A DNA stretch of 33,397 bases from Planktomarina sp. (GTDB taxonomy: Bacteria; Pseudomonadota; Alphaproteobacteria; Rhodobacterales; Rhodobacteraceae): assembly GCA_016780825.1 (NCBI GenBank), contig JADHLF010000028.1, forward strand, positions 1 to 33,397, given 5' to 3'. Shown in pieces: positions 1-7,617 of this stretch. Position 1 is the first letter of the stretch. The number at the start of each line of letters is the position of its first letter. The notes beneath the pieces were generated by a model. It worked only from the letters and a program-made list of their open reading frames with translations. It was not told where the DNA came from and ran no database searches. A program made the translations under genes and the position numbers.

Positions 1-110
1 TGAAGGCAGGCCTTTGAGCCGCCCCCATGTTGCGTGCATCGCCCTTAATAGACATCCCTTCAGTTTTGGCTTCCTTTCAGGGGGCCCGCTGAGTGATGCA
101 AGTGGATATA

Positions 111-2888
111 ATGGCAAAAAAGATGCTTATCGATGCCACACACGCGGAAGAAACCCGTGTTGTGGTGGTGGACGGAAACAAAGTTGAGGAATTTGACTTT
201 GAATCACAAAATAAACGGCAAATAGCAGGCAATATTTATTTGGCAAAAGTGACGCGGGTAGAGCCCTCGTTGCAAGCCGCATTTGTTGACTATGGCGGAA
301 ATCGCCACGGCTTTTTGGCCTTCTCAGAAATCCATCCGGATTACTATCAGATCCCAGTTGCGGATCGTGAAGCTCTGATGGCCGAAGAAAAAGCCTATGC
401 AGAAGCCATGGCGGCAGAAGCTGAGCAGGAAGCGCAAAGGCCCAAACGCACGCGCAAACGCCGGGGAAAACCCGCCGCGCAGCACAGTTCGGATCCCATT
501 GAAACGTGGGAGATGACCGCGGTTGATGGGATGGAGACCATCGATCTTTCCGCCGATGAAGAGGGGGAGGCGCCTGCGTCTTTGCTCGACGACGATCTGC
601 CCGAGGTGGCTGCATCGGAAATCGCAGAAATCAATGATACAGCAGAGGGTGCGCCAGAGTCCGAGCCTGAATCTGCGGAGGCTGAAGCGGTGGTTGAGCC
701 AGAGGCGGCGCAAGACACTGCGTACACTGTGGACACTGCGGACGACCAGGATCAAGAGGATGAAGATCTGGCGGATGACGGGATCGAATCCGTTGCCCAG
801 GAAGATGATAGCGAAGATCTGCGCCCGGTGCGCAAGCCGCGACCAAGACGGTATAAAATCCAAGAAGTGATCAAAGTCCGCCAAATCATGTTGATCCAAG
901 TGGTCAAAGAAGAGCGCGGCAATAAGGGCGCTGCTTTGACGACATATCTGTCGCTCGCCGGGCGCTATTGTGTTTTGATGCCGAACACTGCGCGCGGTGG
1001 CGGAATAAGCCGCAAAATCACCAATGCGGCTGACCGTAAGAAATTGAAAGAAATCGCCACCACAATCGTTGTGCCCGAAGGCGCGGGTCTGATTGTGCGG
1101 ACGGCTGGCGCGAAACGCACCAAGACGGAAATCAAACGCGATTATGAATACCTGCAACGCATGTGGGAACAAATTCGTGAGCTGACCCTGAAATCCTCTG
1201 CTCCGGCGGCGATTTATGAAGAGGGTGACCTGATCAAACGCTCGATTCGCGATCTCTACAACCGCGATATTGATGAGGTTTTGGTTGAAGGCGCAGCAGG
1301 CTATCGCAACGCCAAAGACACTATGAAAATGATCATGCCGTCCCATGCCAAAAACGTGAAGCATTATGTGGATTCGATACCACTCTTTGCCCGTTTTCAG
1401 GTCGAATCCTTTATGGATGGCATGTTCAACCCCACCGTGCAGCTGAAATCCGGTGGCTATCTGGTGATCGGCATCACCGAGGCTTTGGTGGCCATTGACG
1501 TAAACTCAGGCCGTGCGACCAAAGAGGGCAGCATTGAGCAGACCGCTTTGAACACCAATCTTGAGGCCGCCGAGGAGGTGGCGCGTCAACTGCGCCTGCG
1601 CGATTTGGCTGGGTTGATCGTGATTGATTTCATCGACATGGATGAACGCCGCAACAATATCGCTGTTGAAAAACGCCTGAAAGATAAGCTGCAATCTGAT
1701 CGTGCGCGCATCCAGGTGGGCCGGATCAGTGGATTTGGCTTGATGGAAATGAGCCGTCAGCGTTTGCGTCCAGGCATGTTGGAAGCCAGCACGCAGCCCT
1801 GCGCCCATTGCCACGGCACCGGCTTGATCCGCTCGCAAGACAGTCTCGGTCTGACCATTCTGCGTGAGTTGGAAGAAGAGGGGGGGCGTGCGCGCTCCAA
1901 AGAAGTCTTGATCAAAGCGCCGATCAGCATCGCCAATTTCTTGATCAACCAGAAACGTGAACATATCAGCCAGATTGAGCAACGCCATGGGATGGCCGTG
2001 CGTATTGAAGCTGATCCCTTCTTGATAAGCCCGGATTATACGATTGAGAAATTCAAAACAGCCACGCGCATTGTTCCGGTGACCACCACGACCGTCAGCT
2101 CGGTGGATTTCGCCTTGATGGAAGCAATTGATGAGCAAGGTCAAGAGGATGATCAGGCCGATGTGATTGAGGCCGTAGAGACCCCAGAGGACGGGGATGC
2201 TCCGAAAAAGCGGCGTCGTCGTCGGCGGCGGCGGCGGGGTGGCAGCGATGCCCTAGCGGGTGATCAAAGCCAAGAGGAGGGATCGCAAGAGGAGGCGCCG
2301 GCGGAGGCACCTGCGCTTGACACTGAGGGCGAAGCGGATAAGCCAAAACGCCGTCGCCGAACTCGCGGTGGGGCGAAAGCCAAGCTGGTTGAGGAAAACT
2401 CAGAGGATCATTCTGAGGCGATGATCGCGGGGCGCGAGGAGGCGGCTGTCGCCGATCCAGAGCCTGCGACGGATGAGGCGGATGTTGCCGCTGTGGCTGA
2501 GGCCGCGCCAGCCGAAAAACCCAAACGGGTGCGCAAGCCGCGCAAGACCAAAGCGCAGCGTGAGGCTGAAGAGGCCGAGGCGGCGCAAACAACTGCCCGT
2601 GTAGCTGCGGTTGAAGAGGCGGTTGTGGCAGAAGAGGCGGCGCCAGAGGGAGCGGTCGAAAAACCTGCAGCCAAACCCAAGCGCGTGCGCAAGCCGGCAG
2701 CAAAAAAGGCGGTGCCCGTCGAGCACGCGCCGGCAGATGTGCCAGCGCCAGAAGCTGTTGAACCGGATCCGGTCCCCGAAGCGGTCGCGGCGCCTGTTGC
2801 GCAGGCAGATCCGGCGCCAGTGGCCGCCGAACCTGAGTCAGAGAAACCGGCCGCGCCCAAAAAACGCGGGTGGTGGTCACGCGGCTAA
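111..2888 (+). CDS. rne: Ribonuclease E (Rne/Rng family)
   Basis: Endoribonuclease that starts mRNA decay and processes rRNA and tRNA precursors, and scaffolds the degradosome. With the ATG at 111 the protein has 925 residues. The S1 RNA-binding domain begins near residue 41 (GNIYLAKVTRVEPSLQAAF), is interrupted at about 90-247 by an acidic Ala/Glu/Pro-rich insertion, and resumes near 252. The catalytic Asp pair is D463 (VAIDVNSG) and D506 (VIDFIDMDE), 43 residues apart as in E. coli D303/D346. The Zn-link cysteines are C564 and C567 (CAHCHGTG). The C-terminal third is low-complexity, with Arg-rich patches (KKRRRRRRRRR, KPKRRRRTRGG) and a final KKRGWWSRG. In-frame GTG 93 and ATG 96 lie upstream; 111 is chosen because the family normally begins MAKKMLIDATHAEETR. 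The family call is certain; the start is likely. Confidence 0.97.
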   Translation: MAKKMLIDATHAEETRVVVVDGNKVEEFDFESQNKRQIAGNIYLAKVTRVEPSLQAAFVDYGGNRHGFLAFSEIHPDYYQIPVADREALMAEEKAYAEAMAAEAEQEAQRPKRTRKRRGKPAAQHSSDPIETWEMTAVDGMETIDLSADEEGEAPASLLDDDLPEVAASEIAEINDTAEGAPESEPESAEAEAVVEPEAAQDTAYTVDTADDQDQEDEDLADDGIESVAQEDDSEDLRPVRKPRPRRYKIQEVIKVRQIMLIQVVKEERGNKGAALTTYLSLAGRYCVLMPNTARGGGISRKITNAADRKKLKEIATTIVVPEGAGLIVRTAGAKRTKTEIKRDYEYLQRMWEQIRELTLKSSAPAAIYEEGDLIKRSIRDLYNRDIDEVLVEGAAGYRNAKDTMKMIMPSHAKNVKHYVDSIPLFARFQVESFMDGMFNPTVQLKSGGYLVIGITEALVAIDVNSGRATKEGSIEQTALNTNLEAAEEVARQLRLRDLAGLIVIDFIDMDERRNNIAVEKRLKDKLQSDRARIQVGRISGFGLMEMSRQRLRPGMLEASTQPCAHCHGTGLIRSQDSLGLTILRELEEEGGRARSKEVLIKAPISIANFLINQKREHISQIEQRHGMAVRIEADPFLISPDYTIEKFKTATRIVPVTTTTVSSVDFALMEAIDEQGQEDDQADVIEAVETPEDGDAPKKRRRRRRRRRGGSDALAGDQSQEEGSQEEAPAEAPALDTEGEADKPKRRRRTRGGAKAKLVEENSEDHSEAMIAGREEAAVADPEPATDEADVAAVAEAAPAEKPKRVRKPRKTKAQREAEEAEAAQTTARVAAVEEAVVAEEAAPEGAVEKPAAKPKRVRKPAAKKAVPVEHAPADVPAPEAVEPDPVPEAVAAPVAQADPAPVAAEPESEKPAAPKKRGWWSRG

Positions 2889-2903
2889 AGATCTTACTAC
2901 GAC

Positions 2904-2933
2904 AAAGGGGCTCCGCAATTGCGGGGCCCTTTT
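2904..2933. terminator. Bidirectional intrinsic terminator between rne and the tusA-like gene
   Basis: A 15+15 nt inverted repeat is visible: AAAGGGGCTCCGCAA followed at once by TTGCGGGGCCCTTTT, pairing throughout with two G-T wobbles. It ends in T residues on the plus strand and, read the other way, in a T-run on the minus strand. It starts 15 nt after the rne stop and lies 24 nt past the stop of the minus-strand gene, so it can serve both convergent genes. Activity is inferred. Confidence 0.8.
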
Positions 2934-2957
2934 GCGTTCAAAGGCTGAAATTCAAGC

Positions 2958-3191
2958 CTATCCGCCGCTTTTTCGTATGAAAAAGCGCAGTTCTGCGCCG
3001 TCGCTGTCTTGCGATAACAGCCTATGGCCCGCCTCAGCGCAGAAATGCGGCACATCAACGATGGCGGCCGGGTCATCGGCCCGCATCAACAAGACAGAGC
3101 CCTCAGCCATTGCCATCAAGCGCTTGCGGGCTTTGAGCACCGGCAGGGGGCACAAGAGCCCCATGGCATCCAATTCTTCGTCCCAAGTCAT
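2958..3191 (-). CDS. TusA-like sulfurtransferase (SirA/YeeD/TusA family)
   Basis: A 77-residue single-domain protein with the family CPxP signature (LLCPLPVL, C14) near the N-terminus after the typical MGLxCPxPVLKAR pattern. TusA-family proteins carry sulfur as a cysteine persulfide, in tRNA 2-thiolation or in sulfur trafficking to molybdenum and other cofactors. Which of these roles applies cannot be told from sequence. It converges on rne and its 5' end faces ccdA across about 200 bp. The length matches the family. The start ATG is at 3191-3189. Confidence 0.85.
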   Translation of the reverse strand: MTWDEELDAMGLLCPLPVLKARKRLMAMAEGSVLLMRADDPAAIVDVPHFCAEAGHRLLSQDSDGAELRFFIRKSGG

Positions 3192-3358
3192 CGCAGCGCC
3201 CTATCTTCGATCATTGCTCTTTGACCTCTTCCATGCCGCATTACTTTCCCACGCGCCAGAGGCAGAGATGCCATTTTGCCCATCGGGCGGCTTGGCGCAA
3301 GGCTCGGCTTGGGCAGTTTGATGTGACAAACTTACAGATGACGCCAGCGCCGATATGG

Positions 3359-3378
3359 CCTAAGACAGCCTAAGACAG
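3359..3378. repeat. Perfect tandem duplication of a 10-mer before ccdA
   Basis: CCTAAGACAG occurs twice back to back, ending about 10-16 bases before the ccdA start. The rest of the gap between the divergent tusA-like gene and ccdA (3192-3387) shows no clear promoter hexamers to me. The repeat may be chance slippage or part of the leader. Confidence 0.6.
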
Positions 3379-3393
3379 GAAAAGGCCGTGTTG

Positions 3394-4146
3394 ATGTTGG
3401 GAATTGATCTATGGGACGCCGGGCTGATGCCGGCCATGTGTGTGGCGCTGCTCGGCGGGTTGATCAGCTTTGCCAGCCCCTGCGTGTTGCCCATCGTTCC
3501 GCCCTATTTGGCCTATATGGGCGGGGTCAGCATGGATGATATGAGCGCGACCGCACAGGCCCGTCGGCGTGTGGTTTTGGCCGCATTGTTTTTTGTTTTG
3601 GGCCTGTCAACCGTGTTCATCTTGCTGGGCTTTACCGCCTCAAGTTTTGGCCGCCTGTTTTTGTCCAACCAAGATTGGTTTGTCAGCGGCGCCGGACTTC
3701 TTGTCATGGTGTTTGGCGCGCATTTCCTGGGCGTCATCCGCATTGGCCTTTTGGACCGCGAAGCGCGGATTGAGGGGGGCGACCACGGTGGCTCGGCCTT
3801 TGGAGCCTATATTTTAGGGCTTGCCTTTGCCTTTGGTTGGACGCCCTGTTTGGGTCCTATTTTGGGCACAATCCTCGCGCTTGCCGCCGATACGGCCAAT
3901 CCCGCCAAAGGGGTCGTCCTGCTCGCCACCTATGCGGCGGGCCTTGGTATTCCCTTTGTGTTGGTGGCGGTGTTCTTTCCGTCTCTCAAAGGGCTGATGG
4001 TGTGGATGAAACGCCATATGATGCGGATCGAGCGGATCATGGGATTGTTGCTCTGGACCGTTGGTTTGATGATGGTGACGGGGCAGTTCACCCAGTTCAG
4101 CTGGTGGATTTTGGAGCAATTTCCGGCGCTCTCAGCCCTAGGGTGA
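3394..4146 (+). CDS. ccdA: Cytochrome c biogenesis protein CcdA
   Basis: Inner-membrane thiol-disulfide transporter of the DsbD transmembrane-domain family. CcdA passes electrons from cytoplasmic thioredoxin to periplasmic thioredoxin-like proteins that keep apocytochrome c haem-binding cysteines reduced. The 250-residue protein has about six hydrophobic segments. The two redox cysteines sit in the diagnostic contexts SFASPCVLPIVPPY (C30) and GWTPCLGPILG (C152). GTG 3388 and ATG 3394 are both possible starts, as AGGAAAAGG at 3377-3385 suits either; ATG is preferred here. It stands upstream of, and probably apart from, the hydrolase/P450 pair. Confidence 0.92.
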   Translation: MLGIDLWDAGLMPAMCVALLGGLISFASPCVLPIVPPYLAYMGGVSMDDMSATAQARRRVVLAALFFVLGLSTVFILLGFTASSFGRLFLSNQDWFVSGAGLLVMVFGAHFLGVIRIGLLDREARIEGGDHGGSAFGAYILGLAFAFGWTPCLGPILGTILALAADTANPAKGVVLLATYAAGLGIPFVLVAVFFPSLKGLMVWMKRHMMRIERIMGLLLWTVGLMMVTGQFTQFSWWILEQFPALSALG

Positions 4147-4216
4147 GCGGGGCGCTGTGACTGGCTTGGAGGCTTTGCCTGTACAAAGAGATTTAATTTC
4201 TGATCTGCATAGGGTA

Positions 4217-4242
4217 GGAGGTCTTTATATTTTGAGGCCTCC
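4217..4242 (+). promoter_or_regulatory. GGAGG / CCTCC pair in the leader of the hydrolase gene
   Basis: The only good Shine-Dalgarno-like element before the ATG at 4245 is GGAGG at 4217-4221, 23 nt upstream and too far to serve it directly. CCTCC at 4238-4242 is complementary and would bring the ATG near or hide the site. A TATATT box at 4226-4231 could instead be a -10 element giving a very short leader, but I see no matching -35. An in-frame TGA at 4233 rules out a start further upstream. Confidence 0.35.
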
Positions 4243-4244
4243 CG

Positions 4245-5438
4245 ATGGGACAGAGTTTTAAACGCAAGGTATTTTATATCCCCGGGTATGATCCAATTCA
4301 TCCCCGTAGGTATCGCGAGCTTTATCGGGCAGAATCCGCGGCCCAGGCGGCCATCAGCGGCTATGACATCCATCTAACCGGGAAAACCGGGCCGGTTGGA
4401 TATGGCTGGTTTGTCGACAGCGAGATTGACGGCCGATCAACACGCGCGGATTTCGAAGTCATGATCTGGTCAGATCTGGTCCGCGCCTCCATGCGCAGTG
4501 GTATTCTCGAGACCTACGCCCAGATGCTGCGCACCGCTTATATCTATATCGCCAGCGGCACGCTGTGGCGATTAATGCAATTGCGCAAAGGGCCGGTGAT
4601 CGCTGCACTCTATCCTGTTGTGATGTTGATCGGGCAGGCGGGCGTGGCTCTGGCTCTTGCCTATGCTGCGGGGTCGGTGTTGCGGCTGTGGCACCCGAGC
4701 CTGTTCTGGCTTGGGCCTGTGCTGATCCCTTTGGTGCTGATGGGGTTTCGCCGCTATGACAATCGGCTTTTTGCCTATTATTTGATGCATGATTATTCCT
4801 ATTCGGCCGCTGATCGTGGCGCCAATCCGCGCGCATTAGAGGACAGATTGGTTGAGTTTGAAGCGCGGGTGGTGGCTGCGCTCCGCAGCGATGTGGATGA
4901 GGTGTTGCTGGTGGGCCATTCCTCTGGGGCGCATTTGGCCATCTCGCTGCTTGCGGATATCTCGCGCAGCGGCGTGATCCAAGACGGCGCGCCCGCTCTT
5001 TCTTTTTTGAGCCTGGGGCAGGTGGTGCCGATGGTGTCTTTTTTGCCAAATGCCCACCGCCTGCGGCGTGATTTAAAACATATGAGCGCGCAGCAGCAGA
5101 TCGCTTGGGTCGATGTGACGGCGCCGGGTGATGGCTGTACCTTCGCGCTTTGTGACCCGGTGGCGGTCACCGGCGTGGCCCCGCCGGATCAAAAATGGCC
5201 CCTCGTGCTGTCGGCCGCATTCAGTCAGACCCTCTCTGCGAAAAAATGGCGGGCCTTGAAACGGCGGTTTTTCCAGCTGCATTTTCAATATATTTGCGCT
5301 TTTGATCGTCCTGCAGATTATGACTATTTCCAAATAACGGCTGGTCCTTTGACGCTTGGCCTGCGCTATGAAGGCCGCGCGCCCTCGCCCGGGAAAGTCA
5401 CCCGTGCCGTGTCAAAATATAGGCAGATCTGCCCATGA
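4245..5438 (+). CDS. Membrane-associated alpha/beta-hydrolase-like protein
   Basis: The 397-residue protein has a serine-hydrolase nucleophile elbow, GHSSG (S226), in the context VDEVLLVGHSSGAHLAISLL, which is typical of alpha/beta hydrolases. Ahead of it, residues about 116-170 form two hydrophobic segments with a short turn, so the protein is probably anchored as a hairpin in the inner membrane. The N-terminus contains FYIPGYDPIHPRRYRELY, which may hold the oxyanion-hole strand. The Asp and His of the triad cannot be placed with confidence. The stop overlaps the P450 start (ATGA), so the two are translationally coupled and probably act in one pathway. Substrate unknown; lipase/esterase activity is only a possibility. 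Confidence 0.75.
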   Translation: MGQSFKRKVFYIPGYDPIHPRRYRELYRAESAAQAAISGYDIHLTGKTGPVGYGWFVDSEIDGRSTRADFEVMIWSDLVRASMRSGILETYAQMLRTAYIYIASGTLWRLMQLRKGPVIAALYPVVMLIGQAGVALALAYAAGSVLRLWHPSLFWLGPVLIPLVLMGFRRYDNRLFAYYLMHDYSYSAADRGANPRALEDRLVEFEARVVAALRSDVDEVLLVGHSSGAHLAISLLADISRSGVIQDGAPALSFLSLGQVVPMVSFLPNAHRLRRDLKHMSAQQQIAWVDVTAPGDGCTFALCDPVAVTGVAPPDQKWPLVLSAAFSQTLSAKKWRALKRRFFQLHFQYICAFDRPADYDYFQITAGPLTLGLRYEGRAPSPGKVTRAVSKYRQICP

Positions 5439-6808
5439 GCGCGCCTGTTCTGCCGCCCAAACCGCCGGCGCGGACGGGGCGGGTGTCCCTGTGGCGCTAT
5501 GTCAAACTGTTCCGGCGCGACTTGCTTTCGGCGCAACCGGCCAAACTGTATCGCGCTTGGATGGCGGAGTTTAAGACGCCGTTTTTCCGCAGCTATCTGG
5601 TCAATCAGCCGGAGCTTGTGGATTTGGTGCTCAAGCGCCGGCCGCGCGATTTTCCAAAGTCCAACCGAGTAAGCGAAGGCTTGCGACCTCTTTTGGGCAA
5701 TAGTGTGTTTTTGACCAATGGCGCCGAATGGGAGCGGCAACGCCGGGTCATTGATCCTGCGTTTGAGGGAGGGCGTCTGCGCGAGGCATATCCCGCAATT
5801 TCAGCCGCCGCCGAGGCGGCCGTGGCGCGCCTTGCGCCTAAGGCCGGAGGCGCTCCGGTGGAGATAGAGGCGGAGACCAGCTTTGCTGCTGCGGATGTGA
5901 TCTTTCGCACTTTATTTTCTATTCCGATCGAGGATCGCATGGCCCGGCAGGTTTTTGAGGAATTCAAAACCTATCAGCGCAGCCAGCCGGTGGTCAATCT
6001 TGCAGCATTCTTCCGCTTGCCCCGCTGGATCCCGCGACCCTTTGCGCGCCGAACCCGGCGCAGCGCCCAGATGATACGCCGATTGATTAGCGACTTGACA
6101 GATCAACGCGCAGAGGCCCTGGCGGCGGGCACCGCGCCCAATTATCTGGCGACAAAAATCATGACCACAAAAGACCCGATGACCGGGCAGCGGTTCTCAG
6201 CATCCGAAATGGTGGATCAGGTTGCGATTTTCTTTTTGGCCGGGCATGAAACCAGCGCGTCTGCCCTCTCATGGGCGCTTTACCTCATGGCGATCCATCC
6301 AGAATATCAAGACAAAGTGGCCCGCGAGGGGGAGGCTTTGGGGCCGCAGGCGCGCTTTGAGGATCTGCGGCGGCTGCCTGTCACCCGAGACGTGTTTCGC
6401 GAAACTTTGCGCCTGTACCCACCGGTGCCGATGATGGTGCGAGAGGCGGCTCAGGCGGAGACGTTTCGCGGTCGTGATGTGGCGCCGGGAAGTCAGGTCG
6501 TGCTGAGCCCCTGGCATCTGCATCGTCACATGCGGCTGTGGGACAATCCCGATGGGTTCGATCCGGAGCGTTGGCACAGTGAGAACGGAAAACACTGCCA
6601 GCGCGCCGCCTTCATCCCGTTTTCTGCGGGTCCGAGGGTCTGTACCGGGGCAGGGTTTGCAATGCTTGAGGGGGTCTTGCTGCTCGCGCGGCTCTGCGCG
6701 GCTTACGAATTTCTGCCCATAGCTGAGCGGGTGCCGCAACCTGTGGCGCATCTGACGGTGCGCTCTGACAGGGGCATTTGGCTGAAGCTGCGTCCACGCG
6801 GCACTTGA
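5435..6808 (+). CDS. Cytochrome P450
   Basis: Haem-thiolate monooxygenase of 457 residues. Visible landmarks, in order: C-helix WERQRR, I-helix oxygen-binding AGHETS (A269-T273 region), K-helix ExxR at E323/R326 (ETLR), and the haem-ligand loop FSAGPRVCTG with C403. There is no signal peptide or N-terminal membrane anchor, so the enzyme looks soluble, as for most bacterial P450s. It needs a ferredoxin and reductase, and none is encoded here. Its start overlaps the stop of the membrane hydrolase gene by 4 nt, so a lipid or hydrophobic ester substrate is plausible but unproven. Its 3' end lies 5 bp from that of the convergent AlkD-like gene. Confidence 0.95.
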   Translation: MSAPVLPPKPPARTGRVSLWRYVKLFRRDLLSAQPAKLYRAWMAEFKTPFFRSYLVNQPELVDLVLKRRPRDFPKSNRVSEGLRPLLGNSVFLTNGAEWERQRRVIDPAFEGGRLREAYPAISAAAEAAVARLAPKAGGAPVEIEAETSFAAADVIFRTLFSIPIEDRMARQVFEEFKTYQRSQPVVNLAAFFRLPRWIPRPFARRTRRSAQMIRRLISDLTDQRAEALAAGTAPNYLATKIMTTKDPMTGQRFSASEMVDQVAIFFLAGHETSASALSWALYLMAIHPEYQDKVAREGEALGPQARFEDLRRLPVTRDVFRETLRLYPPVPMMVREAAQAETFRGRDVAPGSQVVLSPWHLHRHMRLWDNPDGFDPERWHSENGKHCQRAAFIPFSAGPRVCTGAGFAMLEGVLLLARLCAAYEFLPIAERVPQPVAHLTVRSDRGIWLKLRPRGT

Positions 6809-6813
6809 TCCAA

Positions 6814-7503
6814 CTATGCGGGCCTGGGCAATTTGCGGCTGGCATCCCGACGTGCGGCGTTGCGCAGCTTATGGCCATGCGCATCCAAAAAGCTCTGTGC
6901 CCGCTCTGGTGACTTACGCGACAGCTCATAGATCCACTCGGCAACGGCATGTTGTATGATCTTGGACGGATCGTCGGCAAGCTCAGCGGCCCATCCCAGC
7001 GCGCGCTCACAGATCGCCAAATTCGCGGAGTTCGGATCGCGTATTTTGGCCCAGGGCAATGTTATGGCCAATGCAGCCCTGCGGGTCCATAGATGCGGGC
7101 TTTGGGGCCAGGCGGATATCTCATCAATACGCGCCACATCGGCGCTCAAGCGCCGGTGCCCGGCCAGGCAGAGATGATCGCAAATGGCGGCGCAATCGAC
7201 ATCCGCCAGCCAGGATTTCAGCAAATACCAAGCTGCGGCATCATCGGGACGAATGCGCGCCTGCGTCAGCAATTTAGCGGCGCAAATGCGGCCCTCATGG
7301 GCGTTGCTCTCCCAAAGTTCAGCGGCCAGTTGCAGGCGATCTGCCAGCGAAAGGTCCTGGCGCCATTGGCGGGCCTGATCGTCCAACACCGGGGTGGTTA
7401 ACCCCCAATATACACGCTCAATCTTGTAATGGGCGCGCATTTTGGCCGCCTTGCCGGGGACCTCATGCAGCTGCAGCATGGCAATAGCATCTTCAATCAA
7501 CAT
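6814..7503 (-). CDS. DNA alkylation repair protein (AlkD-like HEAT-repeat family)
   Basis: The 229-residue, helix-rich, Trp-rich protein resembles AlkD/AlkC-type DNA glycosylases: MRAHYKIERVYWGLTTP near the start, helical HEAT-like repeats (DQARQWRQDLSLADRLQLAAELWES) and a WTRRAALAITLPW segment. AlkD enzymes excise positively charged N3- and N7-alkylpurines without flipping the base. The catalytic Asp of AlkD cannot be assigned by eye. It lies about 114 bp downstream of glmS on the same strand and may be read from that transcript, since I see no strong terminator between them. Direct repeats of ACCCTAT (7550 and 7573) lie before its start; their meaning is unclear. Confidence 0.8.
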   Translation of the reverse strand: MLIEDAIAMLQLHEVPGKAAKMRAHYKIERVYWGLTTPVLDDQARQWRQDLSLADRLQLAAELWESNAHEGRICAAKLLTQARIRPDDAAAWYLLKSWLADVDCAAICDHLCLAGHRRLSADVARIDEISAWPQSPHLWTRRAALAITLPWAKIRDPNSANLAICERALGWAAELADDPSKIIQHAVAEWIYELSRKSPERAQSFLDAHGHKLRNAARRDASRKLPRPA

Positions 7504-7617
7504 TTTGGGCCCTCAGGTGCGTGTTAGGTCGCAACAGATTCTGTGCGTGACCCTATAGCTCATGGCCCATTCACCCTATGAGGTCCAGTGACCCCGCTCA
7601 TTTTATCCGCTTGGACT

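Noticed and set aside
1..92. Search for an upstream gene end or a promoter at the left edge
   Set aside because: A TGA lies at the first base, but one codon cannot show a gene; no convincing -35/-10 pair was seen.
93..113. GTG 93 or ATG 96 as the rne start
   Set aside because: Both are possible, but known family members start at the MAKKM position, which is ATG 111.
324..1364. Long open frame on the minus strand opposite rne, and similar frames opposite it at 1506-2144 and 2095-2880
   Set aside because: Shadows of the rne codon pattern; composition is unlike a protein family and rne itself is beyond doubt.
7550..7579. Direct repeats of ACCCTAT about 23 bp apart before the AlkD-like gene
   Set aside because: Two 7-mers in an intergenic gap are weak evidence for an operator; kept only as a remark.
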